Shown piece after piece: positions 46,399 to 55,080 of a stretch of 57,047 nucleotides of DNA (within the stretch, counting starts at the first letter, position 1; the number at the start of each line of letters is the position of its first letter). The translations under genes were made by a program, and so were the position numbers. This stretch comes from an uncultured Collinsella sp. GTDB lineage: Bacteria > Actinomycetota > Coriobacteriia > Coriobacteriales > Coriobacteriaceae. A model generated the notes under the pieces. It saw nothing but the letters and a program-made list of their open reading frames with translations. It searched no databases and was not told the origin of the DNA. The stretch lies in the NCBI GenBank assembly GCA_900548365.1, contig URKM01000009.1:1-57047 (forward strand), given 5' to 3'.

Positions 46399-48165
46399 CT
46401 AGGCCTCCGGCTTGATGCCCAGCGCGTCGATGGTCGCCTGCATGATCGCCTGGAACGGCGGCATCGCGACGCTCGAGGTGTACGCCGTGCCGTCGAGGGT
46501 GATATAGACCATCGCCTTCGGATGCTCGGGTGAGACGAATCCCAGGAAGGACGCCATGTTGTTGGACTGCTGGTAGCCGCCGTCCTCGCCGGCGCGCTCG
46601 GCGGTACCCGTCTTGCCCGCGATCCGGTAGCCCTCGATCTGCGCGCCCGATCCGGTTCCCTCCTCCACGACCGTCTCCATCATCGAGACGACCTGTTCCG
46701 CCGCCTCCTCGCTGATGCACCGCTCCTTCTCGCCCCAGTCGACGTCCTCGCCCTTTTTCGAGATCAGGAAATGGGGGGTCGACATCATTCCCTTGTTGGC
46801 GATACCCGTCATGGCGCGCAGGATCTCGATGGGCGCCACGGCGATTCCCTGGCCGAACGACATCGAGCCCAGACTCGATCCGTCGTAGTCGCTGCGGTCG
46901 CGGATGATGCCGGTCGACTCGCCGGGAAAATCGATCCCGCTCTTGGTTCCGATCCCGTATGCCTCGAGGTAGGAGGCGAACGAGTCCTCGCCGATCTTCT
47001 CGCCAACGAGCACCATGCCCGTGTTGGACGAGCGGCGCATGATCTCGCGCACCGTCATCTCCATCTGGTAGTCGCGTTCGTCGACGTCGGAGACGTAATC
47101 GGAGCCGACCAGCACCTTCGCGGGAACGTCGAACTCCGTATCGGGCGTCACCTTGCCCATATCGATGGCCATACCGCAGACAAGCGCCTTGAACACCGAA
47201 CCGGGCTCGTACGCATCGGTCACGACGCGCAGGTTCATGTCCTCCGTCCGCGCGGTGGATAGGTCCGCGGGATTGAACGTGGGGTTCGAGCATGCGGCGA
47301 GGATCTCGCCCGTGGTGGGATCGCATACGATCGCCGAGCCGTACTTGGCACCGGAATCCTGAACGGCGGCCGCCATGGCGTCCTCGGCCGCCTGCTGGAT
47401 GTTCGCGTCGATGCTCAGCACGATGTCCACGCCGTCGACCGCCGGCTCCTTCTCGTAGGCGCCGCCCGCGATGAACGAGCCGTCGAGTCCACGCTCGCGC
47501 TCGACGTAGCCGTTCGTTCCCGTGAGGATATCGTTGTAATAGCTCTCCAGGCCCGAGATGCCGACGTTGTCGACGTTCACCGCGCCCAGCACCTGGGCGG
47601 CGAGCGATCCATAGGGGTACACCCGCTTGATGGTGGGCTCGAACTCGATGCCGGCGATCTGCTCCTGGGCGAGCAGGTCGCAATCCTCCTGATCGACCTG
47701 GCGCTTGATATAGGCGAACGTCCCGTCACCCGATACCTTCTCGAGCGCCTCCTCCTTATCGACGCCCAAGATCTCCACCAAGGCCTTCACGGCCTTCTGC
47801 TTCGATTCGATAAGCGACGGGTTCACGTAGACGTTGGAGCACTCGGCGCAGGAAGCGAGCACGTTGCCGTTGCGATCGTAGATGGTTCCCCGCTTCGCGA
47901 ACAGGGTGCCGCTGCCCATACGGCGGCTGTCCGCGCGGGCGCGGTTCTTCTCGACGTCAAAGATCTGGTATTCGGCGAGCTTGCCCACGCCGAGCGCCAG
48001 GCAGAGCCCGAACAGCCCTCCCACCACGCGACGTCGGGAGATGGCGGTACCGTCCGATCCGTCGCGGAAGAAATCCGCGGGCGGAACAGAGCGCTGCCCG
48101 CGCGCCCGACAATCCGTCGAGCTGCGCGGGCGCTGGTCGTTTTCACGATGCATGCGATTATCCAT
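46399..48165 (-). CDS. ftsI: FtsI/PBP3-type septal transpeptidase (class B penicillin-binding protein)
   Basis: Crosslinks septal wall material; a beta-lactam target. A cytoplasmic head of about 45 residues precedes one membrane helix (about 46-62). The pedimer domain begins at FAKRGTIYDRNGNVLA. The transpeptidase domain has the three active-site motifs: S323-V-F-K326, S379-S-N381 and K518-T-G520. The 588-residue length is typical, without C-terminal PASTA domains. The ATG at 48165 has only a poor ribosome site; an ATG four codons later is possible. It is 38 bases after ftsL. Confidence 0.95.
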   Translation of the reverse strand: MDNRMHRENDQRPRSSTDCRARGQRSVPPADFFRDGSDGTAISRRRVVGGLFGLCLALGVGKLAEYQIFDVEKNRARADSRRMGSGTLFAKRGTIYDRNGNVLASCAECSNVYVNPSLIESKQKAVKALVEILGVDKEEALEKVSGDGTFAYIKRQVDQEDCDLLAQEQIAGIEFEPTIKRVYPYGSLAAQVLGAVNVDNVGISGLESYYNDILTGTNGYVERERGLDGSFIAGGAYEKEPAVDGVDIVLSIDANIQQAAEDAMAAAVQDSGAKYGSAIVCDPTTGEILAACSNPTFNPADLSTARTEDMNLRVVTDAYEPGSVFKALVCGMAIDMGKVTPDTEFDVPAKVLVGSDYVSDVDERDYQMEMTVREIMRRSSNTGMVLVGEKIGEDSFASYLEAYGIGTKSGIDFPGESTGIIRDRSDYDGSSLGSMSFGQGIAVAPIEILRAMTGIANKGMMSTPHFLISKKGEDVDWGEKERCISEEAAEQVVSMMETVVEEGTGSGAQIEGYRIAGKTGTAERAGEDGGYQQSNNMASFLGFVSPEHPKAMVYITLDGTAYTSSVAMPPFQAIMQATIDALGIKPEA

Positions 48166-48203
48166 AGAAGAGATCTATTCCGTCGTTTCCTGCCTTGATC
48201 GAC

Positions 48204-48635
48204 CTAGGACAGGTCGATCGTCACGCCGCCCTCGGCCTCGACCATGCCGAGGGTGTCCGCCGCAAGGTCGCGAATGCGCGTATGCGACCCGTAGACGGAG
48301 CGCATGACCTCGAGGTTGGAAGCCTGCTCCTGAGCGGTCTCGATGGCGTTGGTCATCTCGGCGTTGGCGTTGAGCGTCGCCGTGGTGACATCGGCTATAG
48401 CCACCCTCGCCGCGCCGACGGCGCAGAAGATCAGCGCGAGGGCGCAGGCGACCTTGACCACCGTGGCGAACATGGGGCTGACGCCCTGGCTGGCCTCGCG
48501 GCCGGCGCCGGTGAGGACGTCGAGGCGCGGGCGCCGCTCCTCCCGCGGGGCCGCAGGAGCATAGGCGCTCGAGCGCTCATATGCTTCGGCCTGCATATCA
48601 TAGGCAACTGCTGCATTTGAATTGGAATAAGCCAT
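48204..48635 (-). CDS. ftsL: FtsL-like bitopic division protein
   Basis: A 143-residue protein with a polar head of about 53 residues, one membrane helix (about 54-78) and an outer coiled coil (about 80-135, with LNANAEMTNAIETAQEQASNL). FtsL diverges strongly, so the call rests on topology, size and position between rsmH and ftsI. The end segment RIRDLAADTLGMVEAEG matches the usual RIEEIAREKLGM pattern. I use the ATG at 48635, ten bases after GGAGG; the TTG at 48644 is too close to it. Confidence 0.82.
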   Translation of the reverse strand: MAYSNSNAAVAYDMQAEAYERSSAYAPAAPREERRPRLDVLTGAGREASQGVSPMFATVVKVACALALIFCAVGAARVAIADVTTATLNANAEMTNAIETAQEQASNLEVMRSVYGSHTRIRDLAADTLGMVEAEGGVTIDLS

Positions 48636-48740
48636 GATATGCAAGCCTCCGCTTTCAGTGTGCGCACCCTTGTGCGCGGTGCTGCGTTTAAGTACTGCGT
48701 TTCGTGCGGGCTAACCCAGCGGAGGCACACGGCGCGGCAG

Positions 48741-49706
48741 CTACAATCGCTGCGCGACGCGTATCTTCGCGGAACGAGCCCGCGGGTTGCGCGCCACCTC
48801 TTCCGGCGACGCGACAAGGGGTTTACGGGTGATCACCTTCAACGTCGGCACGTTCCCGCACACGCACACCGGTATATCCGGCGGGCACGTGCAGCCCTGG
48901 CTCATCTCCTTGAAGATGTTCTTCACGATACGGTCTTCGAGCGAGTGGTACGAGATAACGCAGATGCGCCCCCGTTCGTTCGTCCACCGTATCGCCGCCT
49001 CGAGACCGCGCTCGAGGACCTCGAGCTCGTGGTTGACCTCGATGCGGATCGCTTGGAAGCTCCGCTTGGCGGGGTGGCCGCCGTGCCGTCGCGCCGCCGC
49101 CGGGATTCCGGCTTTGATCACGTCGACGAAATCCCCGGTGGTGGCGATGGGCGCCGTTGCACGGCGGCGGACGATCTCGCGCGCGATCTGCGTCGCGAAC
49201 TTCTCCTCACCGTACACGCGAAGAATCCGGGCGAGGTCTGCTTCGTTATAGGTGTTGATGACCTCGGCTGCGTTTAAGGTGTTGTTACCCGGATCCATAC
49301 GCATATCGAGCGGGGCGTCCTCGTTGTAGGAGAAGCCCCTTCCAGGGATATCAAGCTGCGGGCTCGAAACGCCCAGATCGAACAGGAATCCATCGACGCC
49401 CGGCACCTCCGCGCTGCAGAGGAGCTCGTCCATATCCCCGAAGTTCCCTTTGAGGAGACGGTGCGGCGTGCCGGGTGCCTCTCGATCGAGCCGCTCCCCC
49501 GCTGCCGCGAGCGCCATATCGTCCTGGTCGATGCCGAGCAGAAGGCCCTTGCTTCCCACCTGGGCAGCCATCTTGACCGAATGGCCGGCGCCGCCCAGCG
49601 TGCAGTCGCACACGACCGCACCGGGTTTGAGGGCGAGCGTGTCGAGCACTTCTTGGAGCATGACAGGTTCATGCCGATATGCAGGTGTCAATGTTCCCGT
49701 TGCCAT
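48741..49706 (-). CDS. rsmH: RsmH, 16S rRNA (cytosine-1402-N4) methyltransferase
   Basis: SAM-dependent methyltransferase that modifies the ribosomal P site. The 321-residue product shows HEPVMLQEVLDTL at the start and the SAM loop CTLGGAGHS near 34-42. LFDLGVSSPQLD and GFSYNEDAPLDMRMD follow, and SYHSLEDRIVK lies in the last third. The ATG at 49706 gives the usual N-terminus; AAAGG lies upstream at a longish distance. It starts 14 bases after mraZ. Confidence 0.97.
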   Translation of the reverse strand: MATGTLTPAYRHEPVMLQEVLDTLALKPGAVVCDCTLGGAGHSVKMAAQVGSKGLLLGIDQDDMALAAAGERLDREAPGTPHRLLKGNFGDMDELLCSAEVPGVDGFLFDLGVSSPQLDIPGRGFSYNEDAPLDMRMDPGNNTLNAAEVINTYNEADLARILRVYGEEKFATQIAREIVRRRATAPIATTGDFVDVIKAGIPAAARRHGGHPAKRSFQAIRIEVNHELEVLERGLEAAIRWTNERGRICVISYHSLEDRIVKNIFKEMSQGCTCPPDIPVCVCGNVPTLKVITRKPLVASPEEVARNPRARSAKIRVAQRL

Positions 49707-49720
49707 GTGTGTCCCAACCT

Positions 49721-50152
49721 TTACGAATAGAAGAGGTCTGCCAGGTCGTCGTCGGAATCCTGCTGCGTCTGCTCCCAGACCGCACGATCCCAGATCTCCA
49801 GGTGGTCGAAGTTGCCCACCACGGTGACCTCGCGAGAAAGATGCTTCTTCTCGCGAAGCGACTCGGAAAGGCCAATTCGGGAGGCGGAGTCGATATCCAT
49901 CGGCGTCGCCATCGAGTTGATCTTCCTCATGAGCGCCTGGTCCTCGCGCTTGCGCGCGTCGAAACCTCCGCGCTTTTCGAAGAGGCCCAGGACCCACTTC
50001 TCATATTCTTCGCTCGAGAACACGTACAGGGCATCGACATCGGGCGCGGGCAACACGTACACATGCGTCGAGAGCTCGTCACGGACGGCAGCAGGCAGGG
50101 ACAGGCGACCTTTCGCATCGAGATTGCGCTCGTATGTTCCGGTCAAAATCAC
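49721..50152 (-). CDS. mraZ: MraZ, transcriptional regulator of the dcw cluster
   Basis: DNA-binding protein of the AbrB-like double MraZ fold that controls its own operon. The 143-residue length is exactly typical. Both half-domain signatures are present: LTGTYERNLDAKGRLSLPAAVRDE at the start and ATPMDIDSASRIGLSESLREK in the second half, each with the DxxGR/SRI pattern. The start is a GTG at 50152 with AGGGGAGGG upstream. A strong promoter lies 70-100 bases upstream, with TGGG repeats just behind it. Confidence 0.96.
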   Translation of the reverse strand: MILTGTYERNLDAKGRLSLPAAVRDELSTHVYVLPAPDVDALYVFSSEEYEKWVLGLFEKRGGFDARKREDQALMRKINSMATPMDIDSASRIGLSESLREKKHLSREVTVVGNFDHLEIWDRAVWEQTQQDSDDDLADLFYS

Positions 50153-50220
50153 TGCTGCGCCCTCCCCTCGGTTGCTCGGATGCGCGGTACGGGGAACCAC
50201 CCCCTCTGTCGACGCTTTCA

Positions 50221-50249
50221 ATATTATGGGCTGAAGCCCCTTTGTGCAA
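50221..50249 (-). promoter_or_regulatory. Promoter of mraZ and the dcw cluster
   Basis: Read leftward: TTGCAC (50249-50244), exactly 17 bases, then TAATAT (50226-50221). This is the best promoter on the left-reading strand of the window and gives a leader of about 60 bases before the mraZ GTG. Confidence 0.85.
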
Positions 50250-50257
50250 CACTTTTT

Positions 50258-50289
50258 CCCACACTCTCCCCCACTCCCCCACCCCATGA
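50258..50289 (-). promoter_or_regulatory. MraZ-box-like TGGG repeats upstream of the dcw promoter
   Basis: In the mraZ direction four TGGG motifs start at 50286, 50281, 50273 and 50261, just behind the -35 element. MraZ is known to bind tandem TGGG-type repeats at its own promoter. The spacing here (5, 8, 12) is less regular than the 10-base repeat described in Escherichia coli. Confidence 0.65.
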
Positions 50290-50399
50290 CACATCATACC
50301 GAGCAGCAAGGGGATGCCGCACGCGAAACAGGACACAACATATTGTGTTTGCTGTCCCTAAGAGCACCACTACTCGCCATCCGAGTACGGCGGCATAAC

Positions 50400-50430
50400 C
50401 TTCAAGTTGAGCTTGAAGCGTTTTTTATTC
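50400..50430 (+). terminator. Orphan rightward terminator-like hairpin
   Basis: CTTCAAG-TTGAG-CTTGAAG followed by CG and six T fits an intrinsic terminator reading rightward. No rightward gene lies upstream, so it could end an antisense or small RNA, or be chance. Confidence 0.5.
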
Positions 50431-50602
50431 GATTGTGATTCACCTGTGAAGCCGCAGGTAGATAAAGTAATTTACAACTGCGGGAGCACGTGGGATTAGA
50501 TACTAGCGAACCGTGCCGACACGGTTGCAGTGCCACCACTATACCTTGGGTTCAAACCGCCGAATCTCGACCATAAACGGCGCAGTCGAGACGAAAGGCG
50601 CC

Positions 50603-51556
50603 CTATGCGCGCGGATGCGCCGCCAGGTAGACCTCGATGAGCTGGCTGCGATCCACATGCGTATAGACCTGCGTGGTCGAGATGTCGGCATGGCCAAGGA
50701 TCTCCTGCAGCGTGCGCAAGTCGGCGCCGCCTGCGAGCATATGCGTCGCGAACGAATGGCGCAGCACGTGGGGATGCAGGCCCTCGATACCCACCGAACG
50801 ACCCGCGCGTTCGCAGAGCGCATGCACGCTCTGGCGCGTGAGCCTGGTGCCGTTCTTGTTCAAGAAGACCGCGCTGGAGGCGGCGCCCCGTCGCGCATGG
50901 GCCGCCAGGGCGTCGCGACCCCCCTGGGATAGATAGCCCGTGAGCGCCCTCCGCGCAGCACCCTCGATGGGGACGAGACGCTCTTTCGCCCCCTTCCCCA
51001 TCACCCGGAGAAACTCGTCATCGAGGTGCACGTCGCGCACATCGAGCCCCACGAGCTCGCTCACGCGCAGGCCGCATCCATAGAGGACCTCGAGCGCGGC
51101 ATGGTCGCGCGCCCCTGCGGGCGTGTCGGGAAACGGTTGGTCGAGCACGGCGCAAACCTGGTCGATGCTCAGGCACGCGGGAAGGCGCTCCGCTTTTTTG
51201 GGAAGGTGGAGCGTCGAGGTGGGATGGACCGAGGAGATCTCCTCGCGGACCATGAATCGATGGAAGCCCTTCACCGCGGAGAGGGCGCGCTCGATCGACG
51301 AGGACGCATAGCCCGCCCGTCGCTTCGCCATGGCGAAGTCCTCCACCATCGCCCGCGTCACATCATCAGGATGATGAACGCCGCGAGCCACGAGATAGGA
51401 AAGATACTTCGCAAGATCGCGACGGTAGCCGTCGATCGTGTGGGGGGAGACGTTTCGCTCGACGACAAGATGCGAGAGGTATTCATCGCAGGCGCGCTCG
51501 AGCTCGGTCGAGCCGTCGAGCGACCCCCCGGGAATCTCGAAACGCTTCTCCCCCAT
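50603..51556 (-). CDS. xerD: Tyrosine recombinase XerD
   Basis: Resolves chromosome dimers at dif with a partner recombinase. The N-terminal SAM-like DNA-binding domain covers about 18-100. In the catalytic domain the residues are visible in order: Arg in YGCGLRVSEL, Lys in MGKGAKERLVP, His-x-x-Arg in HPHVLRHSFATHML, His in LGHADISTTQ, and the nucleophile Tyr in VYTHVD. The 317-residue length is typical. The ATG at 51556 is six bases after the DUF1846 stop, with little ribosome site. No phage genes surround it, so the housekeeping XerD/XerC role is far likelier than a phage integrase. Confidence 0.93.
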   Translation of the reverse strand: MGEKRFEIPGGSLDGSTELERACDEYLSHLVVERNVSPHTIDGYRRDLAKYLSYLVARGVHHPDDVTRAMVEDFAMAKRRAGYASSSIERALSAVKGFHRFMVREEISSVHPTSTLHLPKKAERLPACLSIDQVCAVLDQPFPDTPAGARDHAALEVLYGCGLRVSELVGLDVRDVHLDDEFLRVMGKGAKERLVPIEGAARRALTGYLSQGGRDALAAHARRGAASSAVFLNKNGTRLTRQSVHALCERAGRSVGIEGLHPHVLRHSFATHMLAGGADLRTLQEILGHADISTTQVYTHVDRSQLIEVYLAAHPRA

Positions 51557-51562
51557 AGCGTC

Positions 51563-53044
51563 TTATTTGTGATAGAAGGTATGGCGCTCGTATTTGGGCT
51601 CGCAGCACACGTTGATGCCGAGCTTGCGATAGAGCTCTTCGTCCGTCTGGGAGATGATCACGCTGAAGAACGCATCGCAGCCGCGCAGCCTGGGCAGGCC
51701 GCCGATGACGCGCTTGGCCACCTCGCTGGTGGCCGAGGAGATCGACAGGGCGATGAGGGTCTCATCGGAGTGCAGGCGATGGTTCTTGCTGTCGAGGCGC
51801 TCGGTCTTGAGGCGGCAGATGGGATCGATCGCGCCGTCGTCGATGACGTCTTCCTCGACATCGACGCCGGTAACGGTCTTCAGCGCATTCATGAGCAGCG
51901 AGCTCGCCGCACCCAGGCGCTCGGAGGTCTTGCCGGTGATGACGGAGCCGTCGGGCAGCATCATCGCGCCGACGGGGCCGCCCGTCTCCTCTTCGCGCTC
52001 CAAGGCCGCGGCACGGGTGGGCAGGTAGCCCTTGTCGATGCCGGCCTTCTGCATAATGGCCTTCAAGCGGCCCACCTGGTCCTCGCCGACACCGGTGCGC
52101 TTCACGTTCGCGGCGGCGCCGAAGTAGCGACGAACGATCTCGGCGAGGGATGCCTCGCGGCACGCCTCGTCATCGCTGATGGCGAAGCCGACCATGTTGA
52201 CGCCCATGTCGGTCGGGCTCTGATAGGGGCTTTCGCCCAAGATCTTGCCCATGAGGGCCTTGACGACCGGAAACGCCTCGACGTCGCGGTTGTAGTTCAC
52301 CGCGGTCTTGCCGTAGGCCTCGAGATGGAACGAATCGATGATGTTGGCGTCATCGAGGTCGACGGTCGCCGCCTCGTAGGCGATGTTGACGGGGTGGTTG
52401 AGCGGCAGGTTCCAGACGGGGAACGTCTCGAACTTCGCATAGCCCGCCTCGACGCCGCGCTGGTGCTCGTGGTACAGCTGCGAGAGGCAGGTGGCAAGCT
52501 TACCGGAACCGGGACCGGGCGCCGTCACGACGACCAAGGGACGCGTGGTCTCGACGAACTCGTTCTTGCCGTAGCCGTCTTCCGAAACGATGAGGTCGAT
52601 ATCGTGGGGATAACCCTCGATCGGGTAGTTCAGCTTGCAGGTGATGCCCATCTCCTCGAGACGGTGGCGGAACACGGCGGCGGCCGGCTGGCCTGCGTAC
52701 TGGGTGATCACCACGCCGGCGACGGCGAAGTGATTCGCGCGGAAGATATCGGTGAGGCGCAAGACGTCCTCGTCATACGTGATGCCGAGGTCCCCGCGCG
52801 CCTTGTTCTTCTCGATATGGTTCGCGTTGATCGCGATGATGATCTCGACGTCGTCGACGAGCTTCTCGAGCATGCGGAACTTGGTGTCGCTCTCGAAGCC
52901 GGGAAGGACGCGGGACGCATGGTAGTCATCGAAGAGCTTGCCGCCGAACTCAAGATAGAGCTTGCCACCGAGCTCGTCGATGCGACGACGAATCTGCTCG
53001 GTCTGCAATTCGATGTACTTCTCGTTATCGAAACCTTGACGCAT
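51563..53044 (-). CDS. DUF1846 family protein with GPGSGK loop
   Basis: A 493-residue protein of the DUF1846 family, found mainly in Gram-positive gut and dairy bacteria, without an established function. The stretch VVVTAPGPGSGKLATCLSQLYHE near residues 178-200 resembles a Walker A loop of P-loop NTPases. The N-terminus MRQGFDNEKYIELQTEQI and the segment LGITYDEDVLRL are typical of the family. The ATG at 53044 follows AAGGAG at nine bases; the longer reading upstream has no support. It is followed six bases later by xerD. Confidence 0.88.
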   Translation of the reverse strand: MRQGFDNEKYIELQTEQIRRRIDELGGKLYLEFGGKLFDDYHASRVLPGFESDTKFRMLEKLVDDVEIIIAINANHIEKNKARGDLGITYDEDVLRLTDIFRANHFAVAGVVITQYAGQPAAAVFRHRLEEMGITCKLNYPIEGYPHDIDLIVSEDGYGKNEFVETTRPLVVVTAPGPGSGKLATCLSQLYHEHQRGVEAGYAKFETFPVWNLPLNHPVNIAYEAATVDLDDANIIDSFHLEAYGKTAVNYNRDVEAFPVVKALMGKILGESPYQSPTDMGVNMVGFAISDDEACREASLAEIVRRYFGAAANVKRTGVGEDQVGRLKAIMQKAGIDKGYLPTRAAALEREEETGGPVGAMMLPDGSVITGKTSERLGAASSLLMNALKTVTGVDVEEDVIDDGAIDPICRLKTERLDSKNHRLHSDETLIALSISSATSEVAKRVIGGLPRLRGCDAFFSVIISQTDEELYRKLGINVCCEPKYERHTFYHK

Positions 53045-53228
53045 GTCCCCATGCTCCTTCCAACAGCCGCGTTGTAACCCGCCCATTATACCGAAGGCGC
53101 GGCGGCGCGGAGCACCGAGCACGTCTTCACCCTAATTCTTCAAGCCGCCCGAGTGGGCGCCGGCCAAGAGTCAGGTCGGGGCTGCATCGGTGCGCGAGAT
53201 CTGCATCGTCACGGAAGTCCCTTCATGC

Positions 53229-53265
53229 AAAAGCGCCCCCTCCCGCGCACGGAACGGGAGGGGGC
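53229..53265 (-). terminator. Terminator after the YfcC-family gene
   Basis: Read leftward, GCCCCCTCCCG and CGGGAGGGGGC pair perfectly around a 9-base loop, followed by GCTTTTGC. It lies about 75 bases past the stop and ends the arginine catabolic unit. Confidence 0.8.
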
Positions 53266-53340
53266 AGAAAGGTAGGTCCGAGCCGGATCGAAGGTGTTTC
53301 GACGAGCCGGCTAGACGGCTATGAGGTCCGACGCGGGCGT

Positions 53341-54930
53341 TTAGGGAACGATGACCACGCAGGCGATCGTAAGGATGACCATGCAGACGAGCGTCAGGAC
53401 CACGATGAGCTTCATGGCGAACTTCAGCCAGGTGGTCCACTCGATCTTGGCGAGCGCGAGGCCGCCCATGATGGCGCCGGACGTCGGGGTGAAGAGGTTC
53501 ACGACACCGATGGCGGCGGAGAAAATCATGACCATGACCTCGGGCGAGAAGCCGAGCTCGGCGGCAAGCGGGCCCATGATGGGCATGGACACGGTAGCCA
53601 TACCGGAGGTCGAGGGGATCAGGAAGGACAGGCCGAAGTACACCAGGTACGCCATGGGCGCGAAGATGATGCCGGACAGGCCGGCGAGCGCGTTCGCAGC
53701 CATGTCGAGGACGTAGACGTCCAGACCGGTGGAGGCCATGAGGACGGAGATGCCGCGAGCGAGCGCGATGATGAGAACGACGGACATCATGTCGGCGGCG
53801 CCGGAGATGAAGGTGTTCACGATCTGCTTCTCGGACAGGCCGCCGATGATGCCGATCACGATGGCCATGATGAAGAACCAGGTGGAAGCCTCGTCGAAGT
53901 ACCACTGGCCGATGGGCAGGCCGGTGATCATAGCGGACCAGCCAAGCTTGGTCTGGACCTCGGAGGTTGCGACGCCCTCGAGCTCGCCCTCGGCCTCGGT
54001 CGTGGTCTCGTTGGCCTCGTCGTAGGCGGCGATGAAGTCATCGGTGCCGACCTCGGTCTCGACGGTCTCCCACTGGGCGCCGGCGTCGAAGAAGTTGGCG
54101 ACGCCCTTGTTGAGGTCGGCCAGCGGGATGAAGCCGACGATCATGACGACGAAGGTGAAGGCGAATGCGATCAGAACGCCCTTCTGGCGACCGGTGAGTT
54201 TGACATCCTTGGTGACCTCGGCGGCAGCTGCGCCGTGGGCCTCCTCGGCATCCTTGAGCTCCTGCATGGAGAGGATGGTCGAACCCTTATCGGCCTTGAC
54301 CTTCTTGGCGTAGCTCATCACGAAGACGATGGAGATCGCGGTGGTCACGAGCCAGAGGACAGCGCCCAGACCGATGATGATGGTCTGGTTGACCTCGATG
54401 CCGACGCCGCGGAGGGCGTCGACGGCAGCGCCGACGGCAAAGGGGTTGACCGTGGAGCCCAGGCAGCCGCAGCCGGCGCCCAGCAGAACGGTCGCGGCGC
54501 CGACCATGGGGTCGAAGCCTGCGGCCATCATCGTGGCGGCGAGCAGGGCGTAGAAGGGCACCGTCTCCTCGCACATACCATAGCTGGTACCGCCGAGGGA
54601 GAAGATGAACATCAGGACGGGAATGATCATGAGCTCGTTGCCCTTGAGCTTCTTGACCAGGACGGCGATGCCGTTATCGAGGGCACCGGTCTCGGTCATC
54701 ATGCCAAGGAAGCCACCGAGGATCATAACGAACAGGCATACGGGGAGGGCATCCGCGAAGCCGCGGACGGGCGCCATGAAGAAGTCATCCAAGCGGGCAG
54801 CGGTGACGTCAGGCGTGATGCCGGCAACAGCGACGGTGATGAGCGCTACGACTGCCAGCAGGATAAGAAGAATGGTGAACGATGAAGGCATACCACGCTT
54901 TTTCTTAGCGGTCTCAGTCAAGGTTCTCAT
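53341..54930 (-). CDS. YfcC/DcuC-family carrier, probable arginine-ornithine exchanger
   Basis: A 529-residue membrane protein with about 12 helices. The segments FVMILGGFLGMMTETGALDNGI, then GGTSYGMCEETVPFY, and GLSFLIPSTSGMATVSMPIMGPLA are typical of the YfcC branch of the DcuC fold. Such genes sit in arginine deiminase operons, so uptake of arginine against ornithine is the likely role; the family name itself suggests dicarboxylates, which I think less likely here. An acidic polar insertion (about 285-345, rich in Glu/Thr) lies between helices. The ATG at 54930 follows AAAGGGGG very closely; a TTG three codons on is possible. It lies 150 bases after arcB. Confidence 0.85.
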   Translation of the reverse strand: MRTLTETAKKKRGMPSSFTILLILLAVVALITVAVAGITPDVTAARLDDFFMAPVRGFADALPVCLFVMILGGFLGMMTETGALDNGIAVLVKKLKGNELMIIPVLMFIFSLGGTSYGMCEETVPFYALLAATMMAAGFDPMVGAATVLLGAGCGCLGSTVNPFAVGAAVDALRGVGIEVNQTIIIGLGAVLWLVTTAISIVFVMSYAKKVKADKGSTILSMQELKDAEEAHGAAAAEVTKDVKLTGRQKGVLIAFAFTFVVMIVGFIPLADLNKGVANFFDAGAQWETVETEVGTDDFIAAYDEANETTTEAEGELEGVATSEVQTKLGWSAMITGLPIGQWYFDEASTWFFIMAIVIGIIGGLSEKQIVNTFISGAADMMSVVLIIALARGISVLMASTGLDVYVLDMAANALAGLSGIIFAPMAYLVYFGLSFLIPSTSGMATVSMPIMGPLAAELGFSPEVMVMIFSAAIGVVNLFTPTSGAIMGGLALAKIEWTTWLKFAMKLIVVLTLVCMVILTIACVVIVP

Positions 54931-54959
54931 CCCCCTTTCATTTCAAGGTGTTGTTCTGT

Positions 54960-55062
54960 CCATCGCATCCGTACCGTGCCGTGCTCTTAAGATGCGATGG
55001 CTGCAGATGACTGCCGATGGTAAACGCCCCAAGGCGGGTGCCGCTCGGAAGCAGCACCCGCC
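54960..55062. repeat. Two hairpins between arcB and the carrier gene
   Basis: CCATCGCATC (54960-54969) and GATGCGATGG (54991-55000) form a 10-base inverted repeat. GGCGGGTGC (55033-55041) and GCACCCGCC (55054-55062) form a 9-pair hairpin. Neither has a strong T tail. They may set the arcB/carrier expression ratio by partial termination or message processing. Confidence 0.55.
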
Positions 55063-55080
55063 CGGGGAGGCTCAAGCTAC

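Larger units (their letters stand above)
50153..50602. other. 450-base non-coding region between xerD and mraZ
   Basis: No gene is supported. It holds the mraZ promoter and operator (50221-50289). It also has a chain of small perfect inverted repeats: ACACAACATATTGTGT (50333-50348), TACTCG/CGAGTA (50371-50387) and CTTCAAG/CTTGAAG (50400-50418). CCGCAG/CTGCGG (50452-50483), AACCGTGCCGACACGGTT (50509-50526) and TCTCGAC/GTCGAGA (50565-50591) complete the series. The last may serve as the xerD terminator. The middle part is AT-richer than its surroundings. Confidence 0.6.

Noticed and set aside
50603..51556. Possible phage integrase
   Set aside because: The tyrosine recombinase has the housekeeping XerD pattern and no attachment site, tRNA or phage genes nearby.
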